64,000 nt of DNA, from positions 1 to 64,000 of the forward strand of contig JBDVMP010000069.1 of assembly GCA_039970095.1 (NCBI GenBank), read 5' to 3'. The translations under genes and the position numbers were made by a program. Below are positions 25,278 to 33,740 of the stretch, one piece after another. Source of the stretch: JAMZMI01 sp039970095 (GTDB lineage: Bacteria; Bacteroidota; Bacteroidia; Cytophagales; Cyclobacteriaceae). Numbering within the stretch: the first letter of the stretch is position 1; each line of letters begins with the position of its first letter. The notes beneath the pieces were generated by a model. The model did not search any database. It saw only the letters and a program-made list of their open reading frames with translations, and was not told the DNA's origin.

Positions 25278-26027
25278 TCACCCTTCCAGTTGCTCAAGAA
25301 CGCTTTTTCTGTAGGTACGACTGATCGGCAAGGTGGACTCTCCAATCTCTATTTCTTCGCGACCGTACTTTGAAATATGGACTCTGTTTACAAGAAAAGA
25401 CCGATGGATTCTGATGAATGAGTCAGGCAGCTTTTTCTGCAGTTCGCTGATCTTCTCCTTCGTAATCAATACCGCCTCGGTGGTGTGAATCCTAACATAG
25501 TCTGCCAAACTCTCAACATAGCATATATGATCCAAAAGCACTGGACAGTTTTTGCGATCAACCCGAATGATGATCTCATTCTGAGCATTCTTCTGCTGCG
25601 CATGTTTGAGTTCGGCTATTTGGAGCTGATGCAACTGATACTGTTTGATCAACCTAAAAAACGAATTGATAAATACTATCAGATAGAGGGTGAAAGTGAG
25701 CAGTAAAATGTTCGCTGAATAAGGGTTCAACTCCTCATATTGATAGTTGGCCAGCACGATGAAAGCCAAAGTCAACACCAAAAACTCCAAATAAATAGAT
25801 GTCACCAATGTGTAAAGTGCATACATCCCAAACCGCCAATATCTCTTCTGAAGAAGAAACCGCGGAACCAGATAATAATTGAAAAAATAGGATGTGCCGA
25901 TGGCAACCGGGATGAGGAAGGAAACAAAATAAAAAGTTCTGAGGTACTCACCATCCGCAAAACCAAAAACAATGGTAAGCAGTGCAGCCACTACTGCCCA
26001 AAAAATAACGTGATGGATCAAACGCAT
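25278..26027 (-). CDS. Membrane-anchored LytTR DNA-binding regulator
   Basis: The ATG at 26027 gives 249 residues starting MRLIHHVIFWAVVAAL; a TTG at 26123 would overlap a promoter for the divergent gene, so the ATG is preferred. Four predicted helices occupy about residues 1-120. A charged linker follows, and then a LytTR domain (about 150-249; YVESLADYVRIHTTEAVLIT, SFIRIHRSFLVNR, then SRTYRKSVLEQL). Such proteins regulate genes from the membrane without a receiver domain. It lies upstream of the sigma operon on the same strand and divergent from an ExbB-like gene. Confidence 0.85.
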   Translation of the reverse strand: MRLIHHVIFWAVVAALLTIVFGFADGEYLRTFYFVSFLIPVAIGTSYFFNYYLVPRFLLQKRYWRFGMYALYTLVTSIYLEFLVLTLAFIVLANYQYEELNPYSANILLLTFTLYLIVFINSFFRLIKQYQLHQLQIAELKHAQQKNAQNEIIIRVDRKNCPVLLDHICYVESLADYVRIHTTEAVLITKEKISELQKKLPDSFIRIHRSFLVNRVHISKYGREEIEIGESTLPISRTYRKSVLEQLEG

Positions 26028-26115
26028 TTTTACTTTTTTTGACTCTAAGATGGGAAATTTAGCCCTTTCGAAATCCTTTTGTCGATGAAATGCAGGTTTA
26101 GCAGGGGATTCTACC

Positions 26116-26147
26116 TTGCTCAAACCTACCGGACAAACCTAGCTTTG
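26116..26147 (+). promoter_or_regulatory. Bacteroidota promoter of the ExbB-like gene
   Basis: TTG at 26116-26118 and TAGCTTTG at 26140-26147 are 21 bases apart, a full match to the Bacteroidota consensus. Transcription would start near 26154, about 28 bases before the ATG at 26182. Confidence 0.65.
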
Positions 26148-26181
26148 GATTAAACATTTTGTTACATTAAACACGAAAATT

Positions 26182-26550
26182 ATGATTGATCTATTTGTAA
26201 TGGGTGGCCCGCTTTTCATGAGCTTGATCACCATCACTTTTTTTTCCGCAATCGTTGTAGCCATAAGAGCGGCCTTAACTATCAATAAAGGCCAGACCGA
26301 TGAAACCGAACTGCATCACCGCATTGGTTTGGTTAAGTCTATCGGCCTTTTGGCTTTGGTGCTAGGCGTACTCGGCCAAACCATAGGCCTGTTCAGCGCT
26401 TTCGAGGCTATCGAGCAAATGGGATCTGTGTCTCCAGCGATGCTCGCCGGTGGTCTGAAAGTCTCATCTATCACGACCATCTACGGATTGGTTTGCTACG
26501 TCCTCTCTCTTTTGATGTATTTCGGGCTGACCGCCTATAGTAATAAATAA
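26182..26550 (+). CDS. Small MotA/TolQ/ExbB-type proton channel-like protein
   Basis: This 122-residue protein has three predicted helices (about 5-30, 50-72 and 90-118). The Gly-rich core KSIGLLALVLGVLGQTIGLF and the following GGLKVSSITTIYGLVCYVLS are typical of the two pore helices of ExbB/TolQ/MotA proteins. It lacks the long cytosolic domain of ordinary ExbB (usually over 200 residues). No ExbD or TonB partner gene lies nearby, so which machine it powers, if any, is unknown. Confidence 0.8.
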   Translation: MIDLFVMGGPLFMSLITITFFSAIVVAIRAALTINKGQTDETELHHRIGLVKSIGLLALVLGVLGQTIGLFSAFEAIEQMGSVSPAMLAGGLKVSSITTIYGLVCYVLSLLMYFGLTAYSNK

Positions 26551-26582
26551 AGCACCGAGGCTGTTTCAAAAACACATGTTTG

Positions 26583-26679
26583 TAGCTTGAGCTTGTCGAA
26601 GTATAAGACAATTTTGAAGAATTAAAACAAGCACATGAATACCTCTTTTTATTTACTCTTCGATAGGCTCAGAGTGACA
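26583..26679 (+). repeat. Inverted-repeat element, family 1 copy d
   Basis: The left arm (26583-26600, ending GCTTGTCGAA) and right arm (26659-26679) frame a spacer that shares short blocks with copy c. It lies in the 337-base gap after the ExbB-like gene; nothing else was recognised there. Confidence 0.7.
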
Positions 26680-26887
26680 AAAATCGTCTTTCAAAAAAGT
26701 ATTCCCGATTACTTCGAGCCCAGTGAATGGATTGTCAAACCCATCGCCTAACTTCGCGTTCCTTTCGAGAAAGCACTGGTTTTTCTCATCTGAGTTTAAC
26801 TCATTTTAAAGGGGTTTCATTAGAGAATTCGCATTGCCCTGTGGTTCTCAGCAACGTATTTTCAAACAAAATAGAATCGGCACATTT

Positions 26888-27751
26888 ATGTTAAAAGAGA
26901 TCATCAAACAGGAACTAATAAGTGAAGAAGAATACAACTTACTGCTGGATACCAAACCCCAGACACCTGAGCTGATCCCTATTGCATACTCGGAAAGAGC
27001 CGAGGTTTTTCAACTCATCGCCGATGAGCACATTGAATACCGGTATATCAATGGTTCTTGTGAGGATCGGGCACATTTTATTGCGCTGCTATTGAGATCC
27101 AATGACATCACCGCTGGCAAGATGTGGAGTTTCTCACCGGCGCGATACACGTTCCTGTCTGATGAGCTTTTCAACATTGAGGATCCCTATGAAATCAATC
27201 AGGATTTGACATGGGGATATCACGTGGCAGCCTATATCCATGCATATGATGAGCATGGAGAAGTCCAGACCCTCATCATAGATCAATCCTTCAGGCCGGA
27301 CGGCTTTCTGAACCTGGACGAATGGCTGCAGATGATGAATTGCCCGAGAGCGATCCAGCTCACTACTGACATGCATAGCTACCTGTTCAATTCTGTTTTT
27401 GGGTACTATGGCTACACTCCCGCGAGCTACGAAACCGACTACAACACTCCGCTGGATATTCCGTCTGTGATCAATGGCAACTTTTGGTACATGTACGAGG
27501 GTGACGAGTTTGTGCAAAGAGGGCTGTCGGTCAGCGATCTGGCTATTGAGATTTACAACTTACTCAAGTATCTGCCGGAAGAAGAAGCTGCATACTTCGA
27601 AAATGTACTTACGAGTATCGATGAGGTTATCCGGTTTACAGCTACGGCTAAACCTACCATCATCAACCAGCATACTTACGATCATTTCATGAGCTTTTAC
27701 CAAAAACGCTATCAGCACTGGACAGGGCGGATCAATGATTTGCTGGGTTGA
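26888..27751 (+). CDS. Protein-glutaminase-like (glutamine deamidase) domain protein
   Basis: The ATG at 26888 gives 287 residues; a TTG at 26834 is less likely. Residues 50-145 resemble protein-glutaminase enzymes: Cys58 in NGSCEDRAHFIALLL, His112 in WGYHVAAYIHA and Asp132 in IIDQSFRPDGFLNLDEW form the expected Cys-His-Asp triad. Relatives deamidate protein side-chain glutamine and are found as secreted enzymes or effectors. Unlike those, it has no signal peptide, and its C-terminal half is helical and unassigned. Repeats flank it on both sides. The activity is inferred from the triad spacing. Confidence 0.65.
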   Translation: MLKEIIKQELISEEEYNLLLDTKPQTPELIPIAYSERAEVFQLIADEHIEYRYINGSCEDRAHFIALLLRSNDITAGKMWSFSPARYTFLSDELFNIEDPYEINQDLTWGYHVAAYIHAYDEHGEVQTLIIDQSFRPDGFLNLDEWLQMMNCPRAIQLTTDMHSYLFNSVFGYYGYTPASYETDYNTPLDIPSVINGNFWYMYEGDEFVQRGLSVSDLAIEIYNLLKYLPEEEAAYFENVLTSIDEVIRFTATAKPTIINQHTYDHFMSFYQKRYQHWTGRINDLLG

Positions 27752-27771
27752 ATGACGCAAGCTCATGCTAT

Positions 27772-27937
27772 CGTCATTCCGAACCTGAGTCACTCCCCTT
27801 TATTTCCGTCATTCCGAACCTGAGGAACGAAGGTGAGAGAATCTCATGATTAGATGGAAGATCACCCTCATCACAAGTCCATTCGAGGTAGCCATGATGA
27901 GATTGTTACGCTTCGTTTTACTACGCTCACAATGACG
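27772..27937 (+). repeat. Inverted repeat, family 2, with a doubled left end
   Basis: CGTCATTCCGAACCTGAG occurs at 27772-27789 and again at 27807-27824. From 27807 the sequence forms a long imperfect hairpin closing at CTCACAATGACG (27926-27937). It occupies the 418-base gap before a secreted-protein gene; the rest of that gap, through 28169, shows no gene. A partial copy lies at 32304-32334. Confidence 0.7.
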
Positions 27938-28169
27938 GTGTAGAAGGGGTGATATTCATTGGGGTGACTTTTTTTAGGCCTTTTTCGGCTACCTGATATT
28001 AGGGATAAAAAACCACTCTCAAAGCACTGAAACCCTTGTTTGCAGTGCAAGAGACAGTTGTTTTATTTATCAAAAACCACTCAGCATACTTTCAGTTGAG
28101 CATTGATCTGGTTAATTTAAGGACATGATTGGGCTCCTTTGAGTTATAACCTTAAGCTATAGTATCATC

Positions 28170-29264
28170 TTGTTTCTACCTGTAGATTTTAAAGGGTCAC
28201 TTTTCACCAAATGGACGATATGTCTTTTTTTGGTATGTCTATCTGGCGCTCTCGGTGCTCAGAAAAAGAACTACGCAAGTGCCTCCTTTTGGACGGCATT
28301 TGACGGGCCTCCTATAGCAGGGAGCGGCGTACTCTACAACCAAAACGGCATCCGGCTTTCGTTTAATATTTTTGCAGGGCCAGACCAATGGGGGCAAAGT
28401 GAGTCCCGCTGTGAATTCAATAACCCACCGGAAGGAGAACGAGAAAAGTGGGCAGATGGCCGAACGCTGAAATACTACAGAGTGAAGTACCGTCTGGATA
28501 ATCAAAATGCCGGGAAGACGGTTTACTTCAAGCGATCTCCCACCTTCACCATCAACGTGGAAAGCCCCGAAGACCCAATCGCGCATATATGCCACAACAA
28601 CACGGGAACCACCATCACAGCCTCTGCCCTTGTGACCGAAATGGGACCCAACAGCTCCATTGAATTTGATGACGAAGGGGACGGCAGCTGGTTTTTCAAC
28701 AAACCCAAGGTGGTGAAATGGGAAATGGGTGGGTACACGCTGGAAGACTACAATGGACCTGCCATCACCAACAAAAATGTGGCTAACCACGGCCTGGATG
28801 ATTTCATTGAAGAGCTGGAGGAAGATTTTGCATCAGCGTTCGATTTTGACGACATCACGCAGGGTGACCCCCACCCCGAAGTATCATCGCAAATCAATCA
28901 GGATGCTGGAAAAATCATAGGTAATACATCAGGTTCATCAGGCAGTTCGTCCAGCTCTGCCGGATCTGTCAGTCATGATTATGACCAGGCGCTGTGCCAC
29001 AGGTTGGTTCAGCAAACCAGTCGTGTATATCAAAATCTGAATCGCATCACCGATCAGGCCTACAATGGCGATGTAAACACACAGCAGCTGGATCAGAGCA
29101 ATCAGGAAATGGAAGCCTACAACAAAGAATTAATCAAAGCCATAGAAGCTGACAAGCTCAGCCCTGAATGTTTGGAGAAAATCCAAAAAATATCAGAAAG
29201 ATATGTTGACAATGCCGTCAACAAGATGAATAAACAGCTCAAAAACCTGAATTACGATTACTAA
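28170..29264 (+). CDS. Secreted protein of unknown function (364 residues)
   Basis: The only start that keeps the signal peptide is TTG at 28170; no in-frame ATG precedes it. The signal peptide (about 15-30, ending ALGAQ) leads to a beta-rich region with DQWGQSESRCEFNNPPEGE. A Gly/Ser-rich linker near residue 255 follows, then a helical C-terminal half with two Cys residues and many Gln, Asn and Tyr. No family was recognised. The stop lies eight bases before the next secreted-protein gene, so the two are co-transcribed and may form an exported pair. Confidence 0.7.
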   Translation: MFLPVDFKGSLFTKWTICLFLVCLSGALGAQKKNYASASFWTAFDGPPIAGSGVLYNQNGIRLSFNIFAGPDQWGQSESRCEFNNPPEGEREKWADGRTLKYYRVKYRLDNQNAGKTVYFKRSPTFTINVESPEDPIAHICHNNTGTTITASALVTEMGPNSSIEFDDEGDGSWFFNKPKVVKWEMGGYTLEDYNGPAITNKNVANHGLDDFIEELEEDFASAFDFDDITQGDPHPEVSSQINQDAGKIIGNTSGSSGSSSSSAGSVSHDYDQALCHRLVQQTSRVYQNLNRITDQAYNGDVNTQQLDQSNQEMEAYNKELIKAIEADKLSPECLEKIQKISERYVDNAVNKMNKQLKNLNYDY

Positions 29265-29272
29265 CTCATATT

Positions 29273-32200
29273 ATGTCAAAATTATTTTCCAACCGAATGA
29301 CTCAGCTTTTCAAATCATCTCTTATCATCGTGCTATTTGCAATGTGTACAAGTTCATTTGCACAAGGCTCTCAGCAGTGGAAAGAAGACCTCATGCGGGA
29401 ATACAATCCACAGGGTTACTCATACTACAAGTATGGAGAGGGTATTGTCAATCAAGGCAAACAGATAGCCAATGGACTCACAAGCAATCTAAACCGCTAC
29501 CAGAATCTCATCGAAACGACAGATCCTGATGAACTGCTTGCGGACTTTGAAAGCAAAATGCAAAACATAGAAATGCTGGAGCAGCAGTACGATCAGCAGA
29601 GCTTTGATTTTGGTTATCAACAAGGAGAGCAAATAGGCAATGCCATCAACTCAGGCGATGCAGCAGGAGCACTTACCGGGGCACTTGGAGCCTTTGGCGC
29701 TATGAGCGAAATGAGAGAAGCCGAAAAAGAACTGGAAAGAAAAAAGGCAGCTCTCAATGAGCAAAGAAGACAGAGGATGTCAGAGATTTATTGGAACGCC
29801 ATTGAATACAATGATCAGGCAATCAACAATTATATAGAGCGTGCCGCATATGCCGAAGACCCTAAAGATGAGCAGTACAACCTCAACTTTGTCGATAACT
29901 TAAGATGCTATGCCAAAAGCATGGAATCCAACTGGAGCTCTACGAGCACATACTGGCTTAACAACAACTGCCCTAAACCAGCACAACCCAATGTCAACAC
30001 CATAGAAAATAAATTTGTAGCCAAGGATGTTCAGTACATCAAAGTAGCCAGGCGCAAGTATGACTACTACAAAGAGTCAGGTCATGAGGCGTTTTTGAGT
30101 GCTGCGATCAGCTATGCTGCGGCTGCCGCCAAAACCAACCCAAAGGCTTCTCACTTTTACCAGCTGGGTGTTTACTACTCTGAACAAACCACTATTCTGG
30201 CATTAAGCACACTGCTTACCGCCAAGCAGCTGGATCCCTATTTCTTTGACTCAGAACGAAACACGAAACTGGAGGAAGTGAAAAACATAGCTGAATCAGA
30301 AGTAAGCTCAGCACTTCGATCAAATGACAAAGAATACATTACCGCATTTCTTGATGCGGGTCTCGACAAAACCATCAAAATTGGCAGTAACAACATCCTA
30401 ACTCAAGCCATTACTCTGGATCAACCGGATGCCATGCAGTTGGTTTTGAATAAATATATAGATGGCCTCAGCCAAAGCGAAATCAACAGTAAGCTCCAGA
30501 AAACCATCATGCTGTGCGCAATCAACAACAGCCCAAACTGCCTTGAAAGGTTCATCGAGCTAGGGGTGCCAACTGATTTTGAACTAAAAGGGTACACCCC
30601 CATAGATGTTGCCAACAAAGCCCAATCAGGTGAAGCCTTCAATTTTTTGATGGATAATTCCGAACGTAAAGGCTATTACGAAAATAAGTATGCTGATTCG
30701 CCAACACTCTTTTTTGCCAAAGCCAAAACAGACATATCGGCAGCCATTAGTCAGCTCAACACCATGAGCACGAGCAGTGCCCAAGCGATCGTAAGTGGCC
30801 TGCTAGATGAAGCCAACAGCGAGCCTGATTATATGGAAATCCTCAGCACCAGTGTGGTAGCAAAAGACATCATCAGATCAACCCCGAAATTTTCTAAGAA
30901 GGCTCTCCAAAATTTTGCCGGTGAGGTAAAAAAAGCTTCACCAGGCAGCAATGCTGCCAAATACCTGTCATCTGATCTGGTTTCATTTGACCAGATCCCT
31001 TCTCTGGCTGAAATAAAACCTCAGGAGGTAAAAGCCACTCCGCAAGAACCTAAAAAAATGGTCGAAACGGGCCAAAAAGGCTATTCACTCAATTCCCGAT
31101 TAAATATGATGTTTTCTCAGATGGAAACAGGCCTTCAATCCTTCCGTGACATGGAGACCAATCAGTATTTTTCTGAGGAGCAGAAGAGAACATCGATCAA
31201 AAAATCAGAGGAATATGTGAGAAAATACAGAGCATATCTCAGCGGCACACCCATGCCTAAGGATGAAGAGAATGAGCTGGATGGGTCTGTTTACATAGCC
31301 TTGGCCAATGATACTGAGGGAGCATATAGCGACTACAAAGAAGGATTCATAAAGCACATTCGTGAAAATTACACGGTTGTTAATGAAGTGTCTTTCAAAG
31401 ACAAAACACAAACGACCATAGACCGACTGGAAGTGGTGCAGAATGAAATGGGCACGGATATGTCGGGAGCCATCAATATGTACAAGGGTTATCTGAACAA
31501 AAGTAAACCGGCCAGTTATGAAAAAGATGCAGTGAATAACTACTACGGTATGTACGCCTTATCCCAAGGAAGACCCATCGATGAATACTCGATCAGTCGC
31601 CTGGATCAGCCAGGGTATGTCTCATCAGGCACAACGACTACTGTTCAAGCAGAAACGACTGTTTCACTATCAGATGATGAGAATATAGCCTATCACGCAT
31701 TCAATAGTAAAAACTATGAGCTTTTCGAGGCTTTGGATAGAAAATTTGACCTGAGCAAGGTCAGAACCGCGGAAGGAAAGAGTCTTTTTTTGGCCATGAT
31801 TACGTCTGGAGGTATGTTCTCAAATGAAAAATATATTTCAAATGATTTTGACTTCAACATGATGATCGACGGCATATCTGTGAAACAATATTACCTCGAG
31901 GAAAGGGGAACAAGGCTTTATGGAGAAGAGCTAAAAAACTTTATAAACTTAATGAACCTGACCCCTGATGCAAAAGTCACTGTAAATGGCGGCACCATGT
32001 TGCACTGGGCTATCCAGCGGGTAATAGATGCCGAGGGGCAGAGAACCCCGGAGATCGATTACCTGTCCAGATTGAGTGAATACAATTTCGACCCGTATGC
32101 TGAAGATAACGATGGCAAAACCGCTTGGGACCTTTTCTCGAAAAATGAAAAGGTCATAGAGGACGAGGTGAAAGATGCCAGAAAAAAAGAGATTCTGGCA

Positions 32201-32290
32201 GCCACTGATGCTAGCAAAATAATTCTGAACATGATAGCCAAAGATACCTGGGAGGAAAAATGGAATGCCATTCACAAGGCTCTGCACTAG
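29273..32290 (+). CDS. Large secreted protein with ankyrin-like repeats (1005 residues)
   Basis: A signal peptide ends near residue 31 (TSSFAQGSQQ). The chain is mostly helical. A coiled-coil-like stretch near residues 90-170 (MREAEKELERKKAALNEQRR) follows the Ala/Gly-rich SGDAAGALTGALGAFGAM segment. Ankyrin-like units appear near 330-440 (KGYTPIDVANKAQSGEAF) and again near 900-960 (GGTMLHWAIQRVIDAEGQ, then DNDGKTAWDLFSKNE). Ankyrin arrays bind proteins. The protein is probably periplasmic or surface-associated. Function is unknown; the upstream secreted protein is its likely partner. Confidence 0.75.
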   Translation: MSKLFSNRMTQLFKSSLIIVLFAMCTSSFAQGSQQWKEDLMREYNPQGYSYYKYGEGIVNQGKQIANGLTSNLNRYQNLIETTDPDELLADFESKMQNIEMLEQQYDQQSFDFGYQQGEQIGNAINSGDAAGALTGALGAFGAMSEMREAEKELERKKAALNEQRRQRMSEIYWNAIEYNDQAINNYIERAAYAEDPKDEQYNLNFVDNLRCYAKSMESNWSSTSTYWLNNNCPKPAQPNVNTIENKFVAKDVQYIKVARRKYDYYKESGHEAFLSAAISYAAAAAKTNPKASHFYQLGVYYSEQTTILALSTLLTAKQLDPYFFDSERNTKLEEVKNIAESEVSSALRSNDKEYITAFLDAGLDKTIKIGSNNILTQAITLDQPDAMQLVLNKYIDGLSQSEINSKLQKTIMLCAINNSPNCLERFIELGVPTDFELKGYTPIDVANKAQSGEAFNFLMDNSERKGYYENKYADSPTLFFAKAKTDISAAISQLNTMSTSSAQAIVSGLLDEANSEPDYMEILSTSVVAKDIIRSTPKFSKKALQNFAGEVKKASPGSNAAKYLSSDLVSFDQIPSLAEIKPQEVKATPQEPKKMVETGQKGYSLNSRLNMMFSQMETGLQSFRDMETNQYFSEEQKRTSIKKSEEYVRKYRAYLSGTPMPKDEENELDGSVYIALANDTEGAYSDYKEGFIKHIRENYTVVNEVSFKDKTQTTIDRLEVVQNEMGTDMSGAINMYKGYLNKSKPASYEKDAVNNYYGMYALSQGRPIDEYSISRLDQPGYVSSGTTTTVQAETTVSLSDDENIAYHAFNSKNYELFEALDRKFDLSKVRTAEGKSLFLAMITSGGMFSNEKYISNDFDFNMMIDGISVKQYYLEERGTRLYGEELKNFINLMNLTPDAKVTVNGGTMLHWAIQRVIDAEGQRTPEIDYLSRLSEYNFDPYAEDNDGKTAWDLFSKNEKVIEDEVKDARKKEILAATDASKIILNMIAKDTWEEKWNAIHKALH

Positions 32291-32303
32291 GTACTAACCT
32301 GAA

Positions 32304-32334
32304 TTGTTACGCTTCGCTCACAAAGACGGTATAG
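32304..32334 (+). repeat. Partial family 2 repeat arm
   Basis: TTGTTACGCTTCGCTCACAA (32304-32323) and the bases that follow match the right arm at 27903-27943, apart from an internal 12-base deletion. It lies just after the ankyrin-type gene. Confidence 0.6.
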
Positions 32335-32345
32335 TTGGAAACCCT

Positions 32346-32624
32346 CTAAGGAATCGCAGCAAGCCAACCTGCTAATTTCGCCTTCACTTCCCTCCAGTAT
32401 TTGAACTCCTCAGCATCACCTCCCGATTTGACATAATATACATAGTGATCGCAAAACTGGCCTCCGATGAGATTGGTTTCCTGTTTGCGGTGAAAAGCAA
32501 AGCTCTCACTCCCTATTTCCAAAAAAAGCCATCCCTTTCGCTTTACAAGCTGAACTTTTTCTGCGAGCTCATACTTGGCAAGAAGTTTATCAATATCCTC
32601 ATGCTCTACTGGTAATAATCGCAT
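32346..32624 (-). CDS. Small hypothetical protein (92 residues)
   Basis: This 92-residue protein has no signal peptide or membrane segment. It contains a Tyr-rich central stretch (GGQFCDHYVYYVKSGGDAEE) and ends with FKYWREVKAKLAGWLAAIP. The pattern is compatible with a small alpha/beta protein, but no family was recognised. It is divergent from the SnoaL-like gene with a 58-base gap. Confidence 0.55.
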   Translation of the reverse strand: MRLLPVEHEDIDKLLAKYELAEKVQLVKRKGWLFLEIGSESFAFHRKQETNLIGGQFCDHYVYYVKSGGDAEEFKYWREVKAKLAGWLAAIP

Positions 32625-32682
32625 TGTTTTTATGAACTAAATTAAGACGTAAAGAATTGAACAATAAACCAATCAATATGAC

Positions 32683-33069
32683 ATGACACAAGATACTGAA
32701 GCAAACAAGAAAAATGCAATGGCTTTTTACGACTTGATGTTCAATCAAAACCAACCCCTAAAAGCAATCGAATTGTATGCGGGTGACATGTACAAGCAGC
32801 ACAACCCTCATGTAGAGGATGGAAAAGAGGCTTTTGTTCAATATTTCAACAGAATGGCCCGAGAGTATCCGGGAAAACGAGTTGAATTTAAACGGGCTGT
32901 AGCCGAGAAAGACCTGGTGGTTTTACACTGCCATCAAATCTGGCCGGGAGACCAGGATTATGCTGGTATTGATATTTTCAGATTTGATGAGCACGGCAAA
33001 ATAGTAGAGCATTGGGATGTCCTGCAGACCATACCTGACCATGCAGCACATGGCAATGGCATGTTTTAG
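32683..33069 (+). CDS. SnoaL/NTF2-like fold protein
   Basis: This 128-residue protein has the NTF2/SnoaL-type layout: an N-terminal helix pair (ATEANKKNAMAFYDLMFN-like), YKQHNPHVEDGKEAFVQYF near residues 44-62, and a closing beta-sheet ending FDEHGKIVEHWDVLQ. SnoaL-like proteins include polyketide cyclases and many orphan enzymes or binding proteins. No operon partner indicates the substrate. It is probably cytosolic. Confidence 0.85.
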   Translation: MTQDTEANKKNAMAFYDLMFNQNQPLKAIELYAGDMYKQHNPHVEDGKEAFVQYFNRMAREYPGKRVEFKRAVAEKDLVVLHCHQIWPGDQDYAGIDIFRFDEHGKIVEHWDVLQTIPDHAAHGNGMF

Positions 33070-33289
33070 ATTATGCAAAGTTTTTAACCCCTCGCATCAT
33101 CCTCAATATGAATTGCTAACTTTTGAGAACTCCTTACGCTCTCATTTATTTGCCCCTCAAAACAAAGATTCTTAGAAAGAGACACGGCCGATCCAGGCCT
33201 GTTTATAACAAAGAAAATAATGGAAATGCTCTATCATGAGAGTGTTAAGCAAACCGGTATTAGATAAGGTATTCCAATCGCACTTTTCT

Positions 33290-33313
33290 GCCTGTGTTGT
33301 TAGCAACACAGGC
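33290..33313 (-). terminator. Perfect 10-base stem-loop after the response-regulator gene
   Basis: GCCTGTGTTG and CAACACAGGC are perfect arms around TTAG, 11 bases after the response-regulator stop codon on the minus strand. There is no T-tract on that strand, so it may only protect the mRNA end or slow polymerase. Confidence 0.45.
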
Positions 33314-33324
33314 TACCCTTCTGT

Positions 33325-33738
33325 TTAATCCTTATAAATTTCTGGAAAGTTTTCTTTGAGGACATCCTTCAGTGCATCCGGCTCTAAGTACTTGTTGACA
33401 AATCCATTCACAAACTCATTGGACTTGGCTCGCTTAAAATCGTCCGGATTAAGAGATGTCGTGAGCATGACGATGACAACATCGCCTCGTAAGCTCTCAT
33501 CGATTTTGGCATATTCCTCCAAAAAATCCCAGCCGTTTATCTTCGGCATATTCACGTCAAGAAAAATCAAGTCAGGTCTTTGATTCTCTGGATTTTTTAA
33601 ATACTTCAGGGCCTGTTCCCCGTCCAAAACAACCTCTACATTATCGGTACAACCAACCTTTTCAATGGTGCGTTTATGTAAAAAATTACAGTCCTGATCG
33701 TCATCTACTAGCAGCACACAGTTCAACTTATTTTTCAT
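33325..33738 (-). CDS. Single-domain response regulator, Rcp1-like
   Basis: This 137-residue protein is one receiver domain: acidic pocket DDD near residues 12-14, phospho-acceptor Asp61 (LIFLDVNMP), conserved Thr in VMLTTS and Lys near residue 118 (FVNKYLEPD). Its extended insertions resemble Rcp1-type receivers that work with phytochrome-like kinases. It is two bases after the kinase gene, so it is the kinase's natural partner. It has no output domain. Confidence 0.9.
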   Translation of the reverse strand: MKNKLNCVLLVDDDQDCNFLHKRTIEKVGCTDNVEVVLDGEQALKYLKNPENQRPDLIFLDVNMPKINGWDFLEEYAKIDESLRGDVVIVMLTTSLNPDDFKRAKSNEFVNGFVNKYLEPDALKDVLKENFPEIYKD

Positions 33739-33740
33739 AG

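Noticed and set aside
28239..28790. A 183-codon open frame opposite the 364-residue secreted-protein gene
   Set aside because: The plus-strand frame has a signal peptide and a coupled partner; the antisense frame has neither.
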